DNA from: Weissella tructae
GTDB taxonomy: Bacteria; Bacillota; Bacilli; Lactobacillales; Lactobacillaceae
NCBI RefSeq assembly: GCF_000732905.1
Contig: NZ_CP007588.1
Coordinates: 186,001-250,000, forward strand
Direction: 5' to 3'
DNA length: 64,000 bases
The position numbers were made by a program, and so were the translations under genes. The notes beneath the pieces were generated by a model. The model made no database searches, was not told the DNA's origin, and was given only the letters and a program-made list of their open reading frames with translations. Positions 1 to 5,853 of this stretch are shown piece by piece (positions within the stretch are counted from its first letter, which is position 1; each line of letters starts with the position of its first letter).

Positions 1-505
1 TAAAATCAAAGATCGAATTCAAAAAATATATGAGAAACAAATTCACTTGAATTATAGTCAAGTAAGCAGTCAAATCTTTCACCGTAATTTACAAATGATA
101 GACTTTCGCTTGCCTGAAATTTTGTCATATTTAGTATTATCATCTTATTTTGTAAAAGGTAAGAGAATGCCTGAAGTTGTAAAATATTATTCTGAAAAGT
201 ACGAAGAAGATAGAGAATTAATCGAGCATAAAATTAAAGACTTCCTTGTGGCTACTGCGCTGGGAATGGAGCCAAATACCATTTGGAATGGGTTAGAAGA
301 TGCGAATGGTGGATATATTGTTGTGAAGAATGATGGAGAAATCTTATGCTATCATATCTATGATCGTAATAAGTTACGAAGTTATTTATACAATCATACG
401 AAGTTCGATACTCCATCTACTGGAAGAACAGGATCAGGTATGCTAGAAAGCATTGAAGATGGTGGAATGTTTAAATTATCTGTACAGATTAGGTTTGAAA
501 AATAA
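1..505 (+). CDS. HpaII-like type II restriction endonuclease, C-terminal part
   Basis: The frame is open from base 2 to the stop at 503-505, so the gene starts left of the window; the TTG at 47 is internal. About 167 residues are visible. The C-terminal pattern (GGYIVVKNDGEILCYHIYDR, then TKFDTPSTGR, ending LSVQIRFEK) matches what I remember of the HpaII family of restriction enzymes, where this block closes the catalytic domain. The role would be cleavage of unmodified foreign DNA. The partner methyltransferase is not in the window and would have to lie to the left. A strong terminator follows. The family call rests on memory of the motif, so moderate confidence. Confidence 0.6.
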   Translation, partial: KIKDRIQKIYEKQIHLNYSQVSSQIFHRNLQMIDFRLPEILSYLVLSSYFVKGKRMPEVVKYYSEKYEEDRELIEHKIKDFLVATALGMEPNTIWNGLEDANGGYIVVKNDGEILCYHIYDRNKLRSYLYNHTKFDTPSTGRTGSGMLESIEDGGMFKLSVQIRFEK

Positions 506-516
506 CGTTTATGAGA

Positions 517-545
517 ACATCCGAAATGCATCGGATGTTTTTTTT
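517..545 (+). terminator. Intrinsic terminator after the restriction gene
   Basis: An 8-bp stem (ACATCCGA / TCGGATGT) with a 6-nt loop is followed by eight T residues, 12 nt after the stop codon. Confidence 0.85.
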
Positions 546-622
546 GTTAAATCTCAGTAGAGAAATAAATGCTGATTGTGATGTGTAAGAGTAATTCAGG
601 AAGGAAATGTCATCATTTACCT

Positions 623-776
623 TAGTAATTCTTATCATTGCAGGTTAGTAAAAGTTATCATTTCATCCTAGTAATTCTTATCATTGCAGGTTAGTAAAAG
701 TTATCATTTCATCCTAGTAATTCGTAGTATTTTCCAGTGTGTTAGGTTAGTAAAAATTAGTATTTTAATCCTAGAT
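623..776. repeat. Tandem iteron-like direct repeats (46-bp unit made of two about 23-bp halves)
   Basis: Two perfect 46-bp copies lie at 623-668 and 669-714, and a diverged third starts at 715. Each unit splits into two related halves that begin TAGTAATTC or TTAGTAAAAG and contain TTATCATT (TAGTATT in the diverged copy). Sequence up to about 830 keeps weak copies (AGTAAAAAGTAGTATT). This spacing is typical of iterons bound by a plasmid or satellite replication initiator, or of integrase arm sites. No initiator gene is visible nearby, so the function is inferred. Confidence 0.7.
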
Positions 777-830
777 TTTATTAGGTCCAATGCAGTAAAA
801 AGTAGTATTCCGTGTCTAGGTTTTTCTAGG

Positions 831-1025
831 ATTTATGTAGGGTTTTGTGAGGTAGCAACAACATGTTTTAACAGGGTCAGACTTCAACTTTTTTCAACTA
901 TCAATGTAAGGTTCTAAGGGGGGCAGTTTAAGTTGTTCATCCATCCCAAAACCGCTAGTGCAAGATGTAAATAAAATAACTGCATGTAGTAGTTTAATGA
1001 CTTGCTTAGGTCTAGATGTGTCTAT
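831..1025. other. Intergenic, no gene seen
   Basis: I see no ORF with a plausible ribosome binding site on either strand here. The stretch separates the iteron-like repeats from the leftward regulator/peptide pair and may be what is left of a deleted module. Confidence 0.5.
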
Positions 1026-1151
1026 CTAATGAGATAGAGCACTCATGATCATGTTGTATGTTCGTTCTAGAGTAGTTACTACCAATGTGATAACCCCTAA
1101 CATAGTTACAAACATCATGAAGAATTGCATAAGTAGAATGACAGTAGTCAT
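1026..1151 (-). CDS. 41-aa hydrophobic peptide, possible holin-like or type I toxin
   Basis: The peptide starts MTTVILLMQFFMMFV and continues through MLGVITLVV, giving one membrane helix over residues 4-26, then a short polar tail with ER and H. An excellent ribosome binding site (AAAGGAG, 7 nt before the ATG) supports translation. It lies directly downstream of the Cro-like regulator on the same strand and would be cotranscribed. Size and single helix fit the small membrane toxins and holin-like toxins of Firmicutes, but no specific family motif is recognisable. It could equally be an early gene of the integrated element. Confidence 0.55.
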   Translation of the reverse strand: MTTVILLMQFFMMFVTMLGVITLVVTTLERTYNMIMSALSH

Positions 1152-1170
1152 CTTGTTACTCCTTTAAGCG

Positions 1171-1182
1171 TTGACGAGCGCT
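1171..1182 (+). repeat. 12-bp direct repeat TTGACGAGCGCT, copy 1
   Basis: Identical to 5821-5832. It lies 19 bp upstream (on the minus strand) of the 41-aa peptide start. AGCG/CGCT around it also form a short hairpin. Confidence 0.45.
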
Positions 1183-1188
1183 GTTTAA

Positions 1189-1383
1189 TTAAATCAATTT
1201 GTAAAGCCAATCGTTCAGCTTTTCAATGGTTTGTGGCTTAACGTTAGTTCGTTCCCCACTAAGAATCTTGTCCAAAGTCCAACGGCTTACGCCTGTCTTT
1301 CGTGAAAGGTCTATAACGCTCAAGTTATGTTCTCCACGTTTACGTTTTACTGCTGTAACAAGGTCGTTGTTGATTTGGGCCAT
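1189..1383 (-). CDS. Small Cro/XRE-like helix-turn-helix regulator (64 aa)
   Basis: The start at 1383 (MAQINNDLV) is chosen because AAAGGAGG lies 5-6 nt upstream; the longer reading frame reaching 1443 has no such site. Residues 20-48 form the helix-turn-helix (LSVIDLSRKTGVSRWTLDKILSGER), followed by a short C-terminal helix ending at a tryptophan-containing tail. It is divergent from the CI-like repressor gene across a 146-bp region with inverted repeats, the classic lysogeny switch layout. The likely role is the Cro/Str-type regulator that opens leftward expression of the element. Confidence 0.75.
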   Translation of the reverse strand: MAQINNDLVTAVKRKRGEHNLSVIDLSRKTGVSRWTLDKILSGERTNVKPQTIEKLNDWLYKLI

Positions 1384-1433
1384 ATCTACCTCCTTTAACC
1401 CCATTTCGGGGAGCGTCAACAAACAAAATACTA

Positions 1434-1491
1434 AACACCCCAAAATGAAAAGTCGACAATTTTGCTAAAAAAGTTTTCAAATTGGGGTGTT
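1434..1491. promoter_or_regulatory. Divergent operator region with 10-bp inverted repeat
   Basis: AACACCCCAA at 1434-1443 and its exact reverse complement TTGGGGTGTT at 1482-1491 lie 38 bp apart between the two divergent regulator genes. A related pair of half sites (CCCC-ATTTC-GGGG) sits at about 1399-1412. These are the likely binding sites of the CI-like and Cro-like proteins. Confidence 0.65.
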
Positions 1492-1529
1492 CATGTTAAT
1501 ATTTGTTGTATACAAGAGGGGTTTTTCTT

Positions 1530-2231
1530 ATGAATAGACTTAAAGAAGTACGACAATCAAATAACTTAACTCAAAAAGATGTATCTGAGGGGACAGACAT
1601 CCCCGTAAATACATATTCCAATTACGAGAGAGGTGATCGTGAACCAAAATTAGAAGTATGGGGGAAACTAGCTAGTTTTTTTGGACTGGATGTACCGTAT
1701 TTACAAGGTTTAACGGATGAGCCAGCATTTACACAAGAGACATTGCAAAATGCTTTGTACAAGTTAGATTCATCTAAAGACGAACAAGAATATAAGCAAT
1801 CTTGGGAAGAATTTGATGAATTATCAAATAAAGAAGAAGCTCAAAAAGATTTATTCAGAGGGTTGTCTATACACAATAATGTATTTGACCACACTATCGG
1901 AAAATTGTCTTGGCGCGGCGAATTAACTCCTGAAAGAGTGGAAAAATTAACTAGTTTGGGACGGTCAGCAGACTACATGTCTCGTTTTTTTGAAAAAGAT
2001 AATAGTGATTTTTTCAAGGAGTTTGAAGAATTAACGAAGATTATTTTCAATGATCATGACCCTATCATGGATGAGTATGCTAAAAACGTGTTACATGAAG
2101 CGAGTTTAAAGATACAGGTACACGGGGAACAGATAAAAGAAGAAAGAGTTAAAGCACATAAAGAAGAAAAAAATAAGCAATTATTGCCAAAGAAACAGTT
2201 TGATAGCTTATATGCAAGGTTACATGACTAA
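1530..2231 (+). CDS. CI-like XRE-family repressor (233 aa)
   Basis: The start at 1530 follows AGAGGGG by 8 nt. Residues 1-60 are a clear XRE helix-turn-helix (MNRLKEVRQSNNLTQKDVS, then PVNTYSNYERGDREPKLEVW), ending with a predicted initiation of the linker at YLQGLTDEP. Residues 70-233 are charged and helical and show no S24 peptidase Ser/Lys motif, so this is not a LexA/CI-type self-cleaving repressor. It resembles repressors of satellite islands or ICEs that are lifted by protein-protein contact. It is divergent from the Cro-like gene and probably silences the element. Confidence 0.8.
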   Translation: MNRLKEVRQSNNLTQKDVSEGTDIPVNTYSNYERGDREPKLEVWGKLASFFGLDVPYLQGLTDEPAFTQETLQNALYKLDSSKDEQEYKQSWEEFDELSNKEEAQKDLFRGLSIHNNVFDHTIGKLSWRGELTPERVEKLTSLGRSADYMSRFFEKDNSDFFKEFEELTKIIFNDHDPIMDEYAKNVLHEASLKIQVHGEQIKEERVKAHKEEKNKQLLPKKQFDSLYARLHD

Positions 2232-2297
2232 CAAAATAACAGGGGATGGGAACACACAGACACATATCAGCACTGAAATTATTAATGGGAGGATGTA

Positions 2298-2591
2298 ATG
2301 TCACCACAAGAAGTAGATTTCTTGATTAATGGATTCAATGATATGTATAAAGTGTTTTCAGAAGCAGTTTCGGAGCTAAAAGGCGAGTCTGAGCACCTCG
2401 TTTATAGAACCGAATCGGAGGCATATACAAAGACTAGTCTTAATCGAACGTACTGGGACAGAGTGAGATATAGAATCCCATATTTGGAGATTCCGCCTGA
2501 GCAAGCGGGAGGCGAACCAAAACGGGTCTACCCAGTAGCAGCCGTGAAAGAATGGATAGAGAAAAACACTATTTATCCCGAGGGTAAATAA
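2298..2591 (+). CDS. Small phage-type protein, possible excisionase-like DNA binder (97 aa)
   Basis: GGGAGGATGTA precedes the ATG, so translation is well supported. The N-terminal half is helical and acidic. The C-terminal half (TYWDRVRYRIPYLEIPPE, then RVYPVAAVKEWIEKN) resembles the winged-helix/wing-then-helix ending seen in small excisionase-like proteins of Firmicute phages. It lies in the same direction as the repressor and 66 bp after it. I do not recognise a named family; Xis is an inference from size, layout and the terminal helix. Confidence 0.6.
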   Translation: MSPQEVDFLINGFNDMYKVFSEAVSELKGESEHLVYRTESEAYTKTSLNRTYWDRVRYRIPYLEIPPEQAGGEPKRVYPVAAVKEWIEKNTIYPEGK

Positions 2592-2720
2592 ATTAATTGA
2601 GTGCGTACAGAAACTAGGAGAGTGTTTTTTAATATCTAAGGTCAATGTTTGTTGTTGAGTGCTTATTGATGCGCAACGGTGTAATGCATCCCTTGATGCC
2701 ATCATTAAGGTGGCGTACAT

Positions 2721-2749
2721 ACGTCCGTAAGGGAATGACGTTAAAAGCT
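2721..2749 (+). repeat. Repeated ACGTC...GACGT hairpin element, copy 1
   Basis: ACGTC and GACGT form a 5-bp stem around an 11-nt loop and are followed by TTAAAAGCT. The copy lies 53 nt before the start of the secreted-protein gene at 2774. Related copies are at 3554 and 5766. Confidence 0.55.
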
Positions 2750-2773
2750 ATATGGGGATTTAGGGAGAGCATA

Positions 2774-3427
2774 ATGAGTAAAAATCTGTTTAAGAAGCTA
2801 ATGATTTTGGTACTGCCACTAATGGCTGTCGCAACTATGACAACAACTATTATTACTGCTGTGTCTGTACAAGCAAATAGTGTACTGGTTGTAGGTGCGT
2901 CAAGTAGTGATGATGACGGTTTTTTTGGATGGCTAAAAAGCTTGTTTAATTTTGGTGGTAAATCGAATGAAGAAAAAGCCAAAGAAAAGTCCGAAAAAGT
3001 AGAATCAAAAAAGGCTAAGTCAGAGTCAAAAGCTAAGGCAAAATCTGAAAAAGAAGCTTCTAAAAAAGCTAAATCAGAATCTAAGGCTAAAGAAAAGTCA
3101 GAAAATGACAGCAAGACTTATGAAATGGACGCACTAGTTGCTAATACAGAACTTGGTAACCAAGCTATTTCTTTTGAAGATTTTGAGAACATGGCTATTA
3201 ATGGCTTCTCATTAGAGGGAGCGTTAGCTAAATATGGTAAGCCTACTAATGTACGTGGTGGATCTAAGGGCGATATTCAAATGGATGTCTACTATACGAC
3301 TACTGAAAAGGGCTACAGCGCTGAATTAACTTTTAAGCACACTAACCGCTCTGGTTTCGGTAAGTGGACATTAGAAGAAAAGAACTCTGTAACAACAGAT
3401 TCAATCACAGCACCAGAATACAAGTAA
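2774..3427 (+). CDS. Exported protein with Lys/Ser/Glu repeat stalk and SmpA/BLIP-like C-terminal domain (217 aa)
   Basis: The start at 2774 is preceded by AGGGAGAGC. Residues 1-36 are a signal peptide (KKLMILVLPLMAVATM, cleavage likely after VQA); there is no lipobox cysteine. Residues about 70-115 are a low-complexity charged stalk of repeated KAKSESKAK/EKSE units, likely helical. Residues 125-217 (FENMAINGFSLEGALAKYG, DVYYTT, AELTFKH) look like the SmpA/BLIP or DUF3862-type small domain. It sits between repressor and integrase, where lactic phages often keep superinfection-exclusion genes. That role is inferred only. Confidence 0.7.
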   Translation: MSKNLFKKLMILVLPLMAVATMTTTIITAVSVQANSVLVVGASSSDDDGFFGWLKSLFNFGGKSNEEKAKEKSEKVESKKAKSESKAKAKSEKEASKKAKSESKAKEKSENDSKTYEMDALVANTELGNQAISFEDFENMAINGFSLEGALAKYGKPTNVRGGSKGDIQMDVYYTTTEKGYSAELTFKHTNRSGFGKWTLEEKNSVTTDSITAPEYK

Positions 3428-3436
3428 TAGATTTAA

Positions 3437-3485
3437 AGACCATAGCTAGGTAGCGTAATACGGGTTCGAGTCCCGTTATGTTTTA
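3437..3485 (+). ncRNA. Short tRNA-like element (T arm plus acceptor-like stem, no anticodon arm)
   Basis: A perfect T arm (ACGGG-TTCGAGT-CCCGT) at 3460-3476 is closed by an acceptor-like stem: AGACCATA at 3437 against TATGTTTT at 3477-3484, with one mismatch. Between them is only a tiny hairpin (GCTA-GG-TAGC), so the D and anticodon arms are collapsed. It may be a decayed tRNA or a deliberate minimal tRNA mimic. It starts 9 nt after the secreted-protein stop. Confidence 0.45.
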
Positions 3486-3553
3486 TAGGGGATGAATCCT
3501 CGTAATAAAAAAACAAACCAGTTTCAGGTTAAGTCTGATGTGAGTAGTAATAT

Positions 3554-3580
3554 ACGTCCAGATAGGACTGACGTAAAAAG
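3554..3580 (+). repeat. Repeated ACGTC...GACGT hairpin element, copy 2
   Basis: TACGTC and GACGTA form a 6-bp stem, followed by AAAAAGG. It ends 25 nt before the start of the membrane protein at 3605; the distance from stem start to gene start (51 nt) is nearly that of copy 1 (53 nt). Confidence 0.55.
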
Positions 3581-3604
3581 GTGGAGGAGGAGAGTTTAGT
3601 TTTT

Positions 3605-4006
3605 ATGGAATCATCAACAATAATGGGGATATTATTTTTGTTATTGGCATTAATTTTAGTGTTGTTGTTTATTTTCGCAGTAGTAATCCCAATAATTCGA
3701 TTATTGTGGAATAAGATTAAAGATATTTTTAGATCAAAGACGAAAGGATACGTTTCATCTTTTCCGGCAGTAGGAACACAAGAGTGGGAAAAATTAATCA
3801 CTGTAGGGATTTGGGATAAAAATTTATTAAATCAAATCAATCGTACTCTTTATGTAGGAAACACTATGACAATGGGAGGGAAAACTCCAGCCATTGTCGT
3901 AATTTTTTCAGAAAACGCAAAGACGTGGACTCAAAAAATCTTTCATTGGGATTCTAAAACATACAGAGTAGTTATTGAAGCAATAAATCAAAGTAAGTAT
4001 TACTAA
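3605..4006 (+). CDS. Membrane-anchored protein of unknown function (133 aa)
   Basis: The start at 3605 is chosen because the GGAGGAGGAG run lies about 10 nt upstream. Residues 7-37 are a long, strongly hydrophobic segment (LLLALILVLLFIFAVVIPII). A basic patch (LLWNKIKDIFRSKTKG) then suggests that the C-terminal domain is cytoplasmic. Residues 55-133 are soluble, with two tryptophans and no motif I recognise. Its position in the element next to another exported protein suggests a host-surface or exclusion role, but no function can be assigned from sequence. Confidence 0.6.
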   Translation: MESSTIMGILFLLLALILVLLFIFAVVIPIIRLLWNKIKDIFRSKTKGYVSSFPAVGTQEWEKLITVGIWDKNLLNQINRTLYVGNTMTMGGKTPAIVVIFSENAKTWTQKIFHWDSKTYRVVIEAINQSKYY

Positions 4007-4036
4007 ACAAAAAAGCCCACTCGAAAGAGTAGGCAT
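4005..4036 (-). terminator. Terminator-like hairpin, T tract on the minus strand
   Basis: GCCCACTC-GAAA-GAGTAGGC is flanked on its left by a run of A, which reads as a T tract on the minus strand. It could stop leftward transcription from the small membrane gene at 5423-5617. It directly abuts the tRNA-like element. Confidence 0.55.
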
Positions 4037-4038
4037 AG

Positions 4039-4112
4039 GAATCATTAGCTTAATTGGTTAGAGCAGATAGGTCATTACTTATCGGGTGTCGGTTCAAGTC
4101 CGACATGATTTA
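4039..4112 (+). tRNA. tRNA-like gene with non-canonical anticodon loop
   Basis: A full cloverleaf can be drawn. The acceptor stem is GAATCAT/ATGATTT, all 7 paired with one G-U. The D arm is GCTT/GAGC with GG in the loop, and the T arm is GTCGG-TTCAAGT-CCGAC. The anticodon arm is odd: GATAG/TTATC leaves an 8-nt loop, or GATAGG/CTTATC leaves 6 nt; the expected 7-nt loop does not form. CAT lies in the loop and could read as anticodon. No CCA is encoded. It could be a mobile-element tRNA, a decayed tRNA or a tRNA mimic. Confidence 0.6.
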
Positions 4113-4185
4113 TTGTCTGTGTATGGACAATTATATATGTGGACAAAAATTCTATAATATTATTATAACTTTGAAAGGAACTCAC

Positions 4186-5421
4186 ATGACACTTACAACT
4201 AGCGACATCAAATCTGCAGCGTTATTAATGAATTCTATTGATACGGAATCTTTTTTTGATTCAATTACTGAAATTTCATCATCAAATGATTATTGGTTAG
4301 TGCGTACGGAAGGAGGAGCATTATATACAGATTTTAAAACCAACGGATATGTAGGGATTGGTTGGAATGAGTTGAATGTTGATACAATACAGAATAGCGA
4401 TGTTCCTACGTTAAAAGAAAGACTGAAGCAAATTGATAAAGAAAAATTAAAACTTGCTGAAGCCAATGAGCTAGAAGAGTTACTATCTCCTGAAGAAATT
4501 GATGAAGGAGCTTTGCTGAATTCAGAACGTTCGTATACTGCAGCGGCAAACCAACTACATACATTCGTAAATAAAATTGCTATTGGAGATTTTGTATTAA
4601 TTCCAAATACAGGATCTAAGAAATTTTCTCTTGGAAAAGTTATTAGTGGAGCAATAGAAGATTCCGAATCGGTTGCGCATAAAGATGATAATCCAAGTTT
4701 TGTTCATTCTGATTTTATAAAACGACATAAAGTTCAATGGCTTGGAGAATTTAATCGAGATGATGCAGATTCTTCGTTCTATAAGATGATATATACGCAT
4801 AGAACAATTTCAAATATTACAGAGTATCAGAGTGTTATTAATAGAGCTGTGTTCGACATTTATATATTAGATGACAGTGTTCATTTGACATTTCATGTCA
4901 CAGAACCTGGCGCTGTTAATATGAAGTCGATGGGAGCTTTTGCGTATAATATCCCAGGAATGGTTGAATTAGTCTGTCCAGAAGATATCGTATCAATGAA
5001 ATCTAATGTGCAATCTCCTGGACCAATCGAAACGATTATCCCATCTAAAAAGGCTGCGGCAACGGTGCTTATTGCCCTAACTTTTGCTGGAGGTGTTTCT
5101 GCATTAACATACGGTGGAGAGCTAGAGGTTGGAAACATGTCTTTTAAAGTTCCAGGGGTCTTAACTCAGCAAACAGCGAATGATAAAGTTTCTGCAGAAA
5201 CGAAAGCTGCGGAACTACAAAATACAGAAACAGAAAATAAACAAACATTGGACGTACTTAATAATTCTGAGCAAATTATTGAGAAGGCTATTGCACTAGG
5301 AGCGGATATTGAAGACCTTGGACTGAAGTATCCTAAAGAAACATTGCGATTGTTACAAAAACAACTAGATCAGAAAAAAGACGTAGAAGAAGCAAAAGCC
5401 TCAACTACGTCGGATAAGTAA
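4186..5421 (+). CDS. Large protein with PUA/EVE-like N-terminal region and one TM helix (411 aa)
   Basis: The start at 4186 follows AAAGGA by 7 nt. Residues 33-60 (YWLVRTEGG, then GYVGIGWNEL) and 125-190 (QLHTFVNKIAIGDFVLIPNT, KFSLGKVISG, KRHKVQWLGEF) give the order WxVR - GxxxIGW - GDxVxxP - GxV - VxW. I associate this with PUA-superfamily/EVE-like modules at the N-terminus of restriction and defence proteins. Residues 283-310 hold a hydrophobic helix (AAATVLIALTFAGGVSALTY), and the C-terminal 90 residues are an acidic, coiled-coil-like tail. It lies 73 nt after the tRNA-like gene. An antiviral role is inferred from domain type and location only. Confidence 0.6.
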   Translation: MTLTTSDIKSAALLMNSIDTESFFDSITEISSSNDYWLVRTEGGALYTDFKTNGYVGIGWNELNVDTIQNSDVPTLKERLKQIDKEKLKLAEANELEELLSPEEIDEGALLNSERSYTAAANQLHTFVNKIAIGDFVLIPNTGSKKFSLGKVISGAIEDSESVAHKDDNPSFVHSDFIKRHKVQWLGEFNRDDADSSFYKMIYTHRTISNITEYQSVINRAVFDIYILDDSVHLTFHVTEPGAVNMKSMGAFAYNIPGMVELVCPEDIVSMKSNVQSPGPIETIIPSKKAAATVLIALTFAGGVSALTYGGELEVGNMSFKVPGVLTQQTANDKVSAETKAAELQNTETENKQTLDVLNNSEQIIEKAIALGADIEDLGLKYPKETLRLLQKQLDQKKDVEEAKASTTSDK

Positions 5422-5422
5422 T

Positions 5423-5617
5423 TCAAATTTGATTATTACTAATAAACTGAATTGATAAATTTAAAACAATGAAAGTGGCTGATAATGCGCTAAATATTAT
5501 AATAATCCATTCATTTTTGATGAATTTCAATTCGAAAAGTGTGTACAGAATTAGATAAAATAATATTATGATTAGGATTAGATTGATTGCTAGAGTACTT
5601 ATGACACTAAAAATCAT
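5423..5617 (-). CDS. Small two-helix membrane protein (64 aa)
   Basis: AAGGAGGGG lies 6 nt before the ATG at 5617, one of the best ribosome binding sites in the island. Two hydrophobic segments (residues 3-25 and 36-56) are separated by a short charged loop (ELKFIKNEW). The gene converges on the PUA-like gene, with stops 1 bp apart. No family is recognised. Opposite orientation and strong translation signal suggest separate control from the rightward genes. Confidence 0.6.
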   Translation of the reverse strand: MIFSVISTLAINLILIIILFYLILYTLFELKFIKNEWIIIIFSALSATFIVLNLSIQFISNNQI

Positions 5618-5765
5618 CTACATCCCCTCCTTTTTTAACTATGATATATACACTATTATGATAGCAAATGTAAGTGCCAAAAGAAATCTTTTTGTATCCA
5701 TGATTTAATATTCAAAAAAATAAAAAAGTGTACGTATGCAAGTTAGTCTAGTATCAAAAATGAGT

Positions 5766-5795
5766 ACGTCCAAATTACTGATGACGTTAAAAGCT
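5766..5795 (+). repeat. Repeated ACGTC...GACGT hairpin element, copy 3
   Basis: ACGTC and GACGT surround a 12-nt loop and are followed by TTAAAAGCT exactly as in copy 1. It lies 88 nt before the integrase start. Confidence 0.55.
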
Positions 5796-5820
5796 GAATC
5801 TATTTACTCCTAATACAGCT

Positions 5821-5832
5821 TTGACGAGCGCT
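5821..5832 (+). repeat. 12-bp direct repeat TTGACGAGCGCT, copy 2
   Basis: The same 12-mer occurs at 1171-1182, just upstream of the 41-aa peptide gene. This copy ends 21 bp before the integrase start. It may be a regulator or recombination-factor site, or a -35-containing promoter element. Confidence 0.45.
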
Positions 5833-5853
5833 CTATTAGTATGGAGTGAGTAA

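Noticed and set aside
623-776. CRISPR-like array
   Set aside because: The repeats are contiguous halves of a 46-bp unit without unique spacers, and no cas genes are near.
684-917. 77-aa plus-strand ORF in the iteron region
   Set aside because: It starts inside the repeats, has no ribosome binding site and shows no protein-like pattern.
2629-3114. 161-aa minus-strand ORF opposite the secreted protein
   Set aside because: It is the antisense of the Lys/Ser/Glu low-complexity stalk, with no ribosome binding site.
5639-5701. 20-aa minus-strand hydrophobic peptide (MDTKRFLLALTFAIIIVYIS)
   Set aside because: No ribosome binding site; probably part of the leader of the 64-aa membrane gene.
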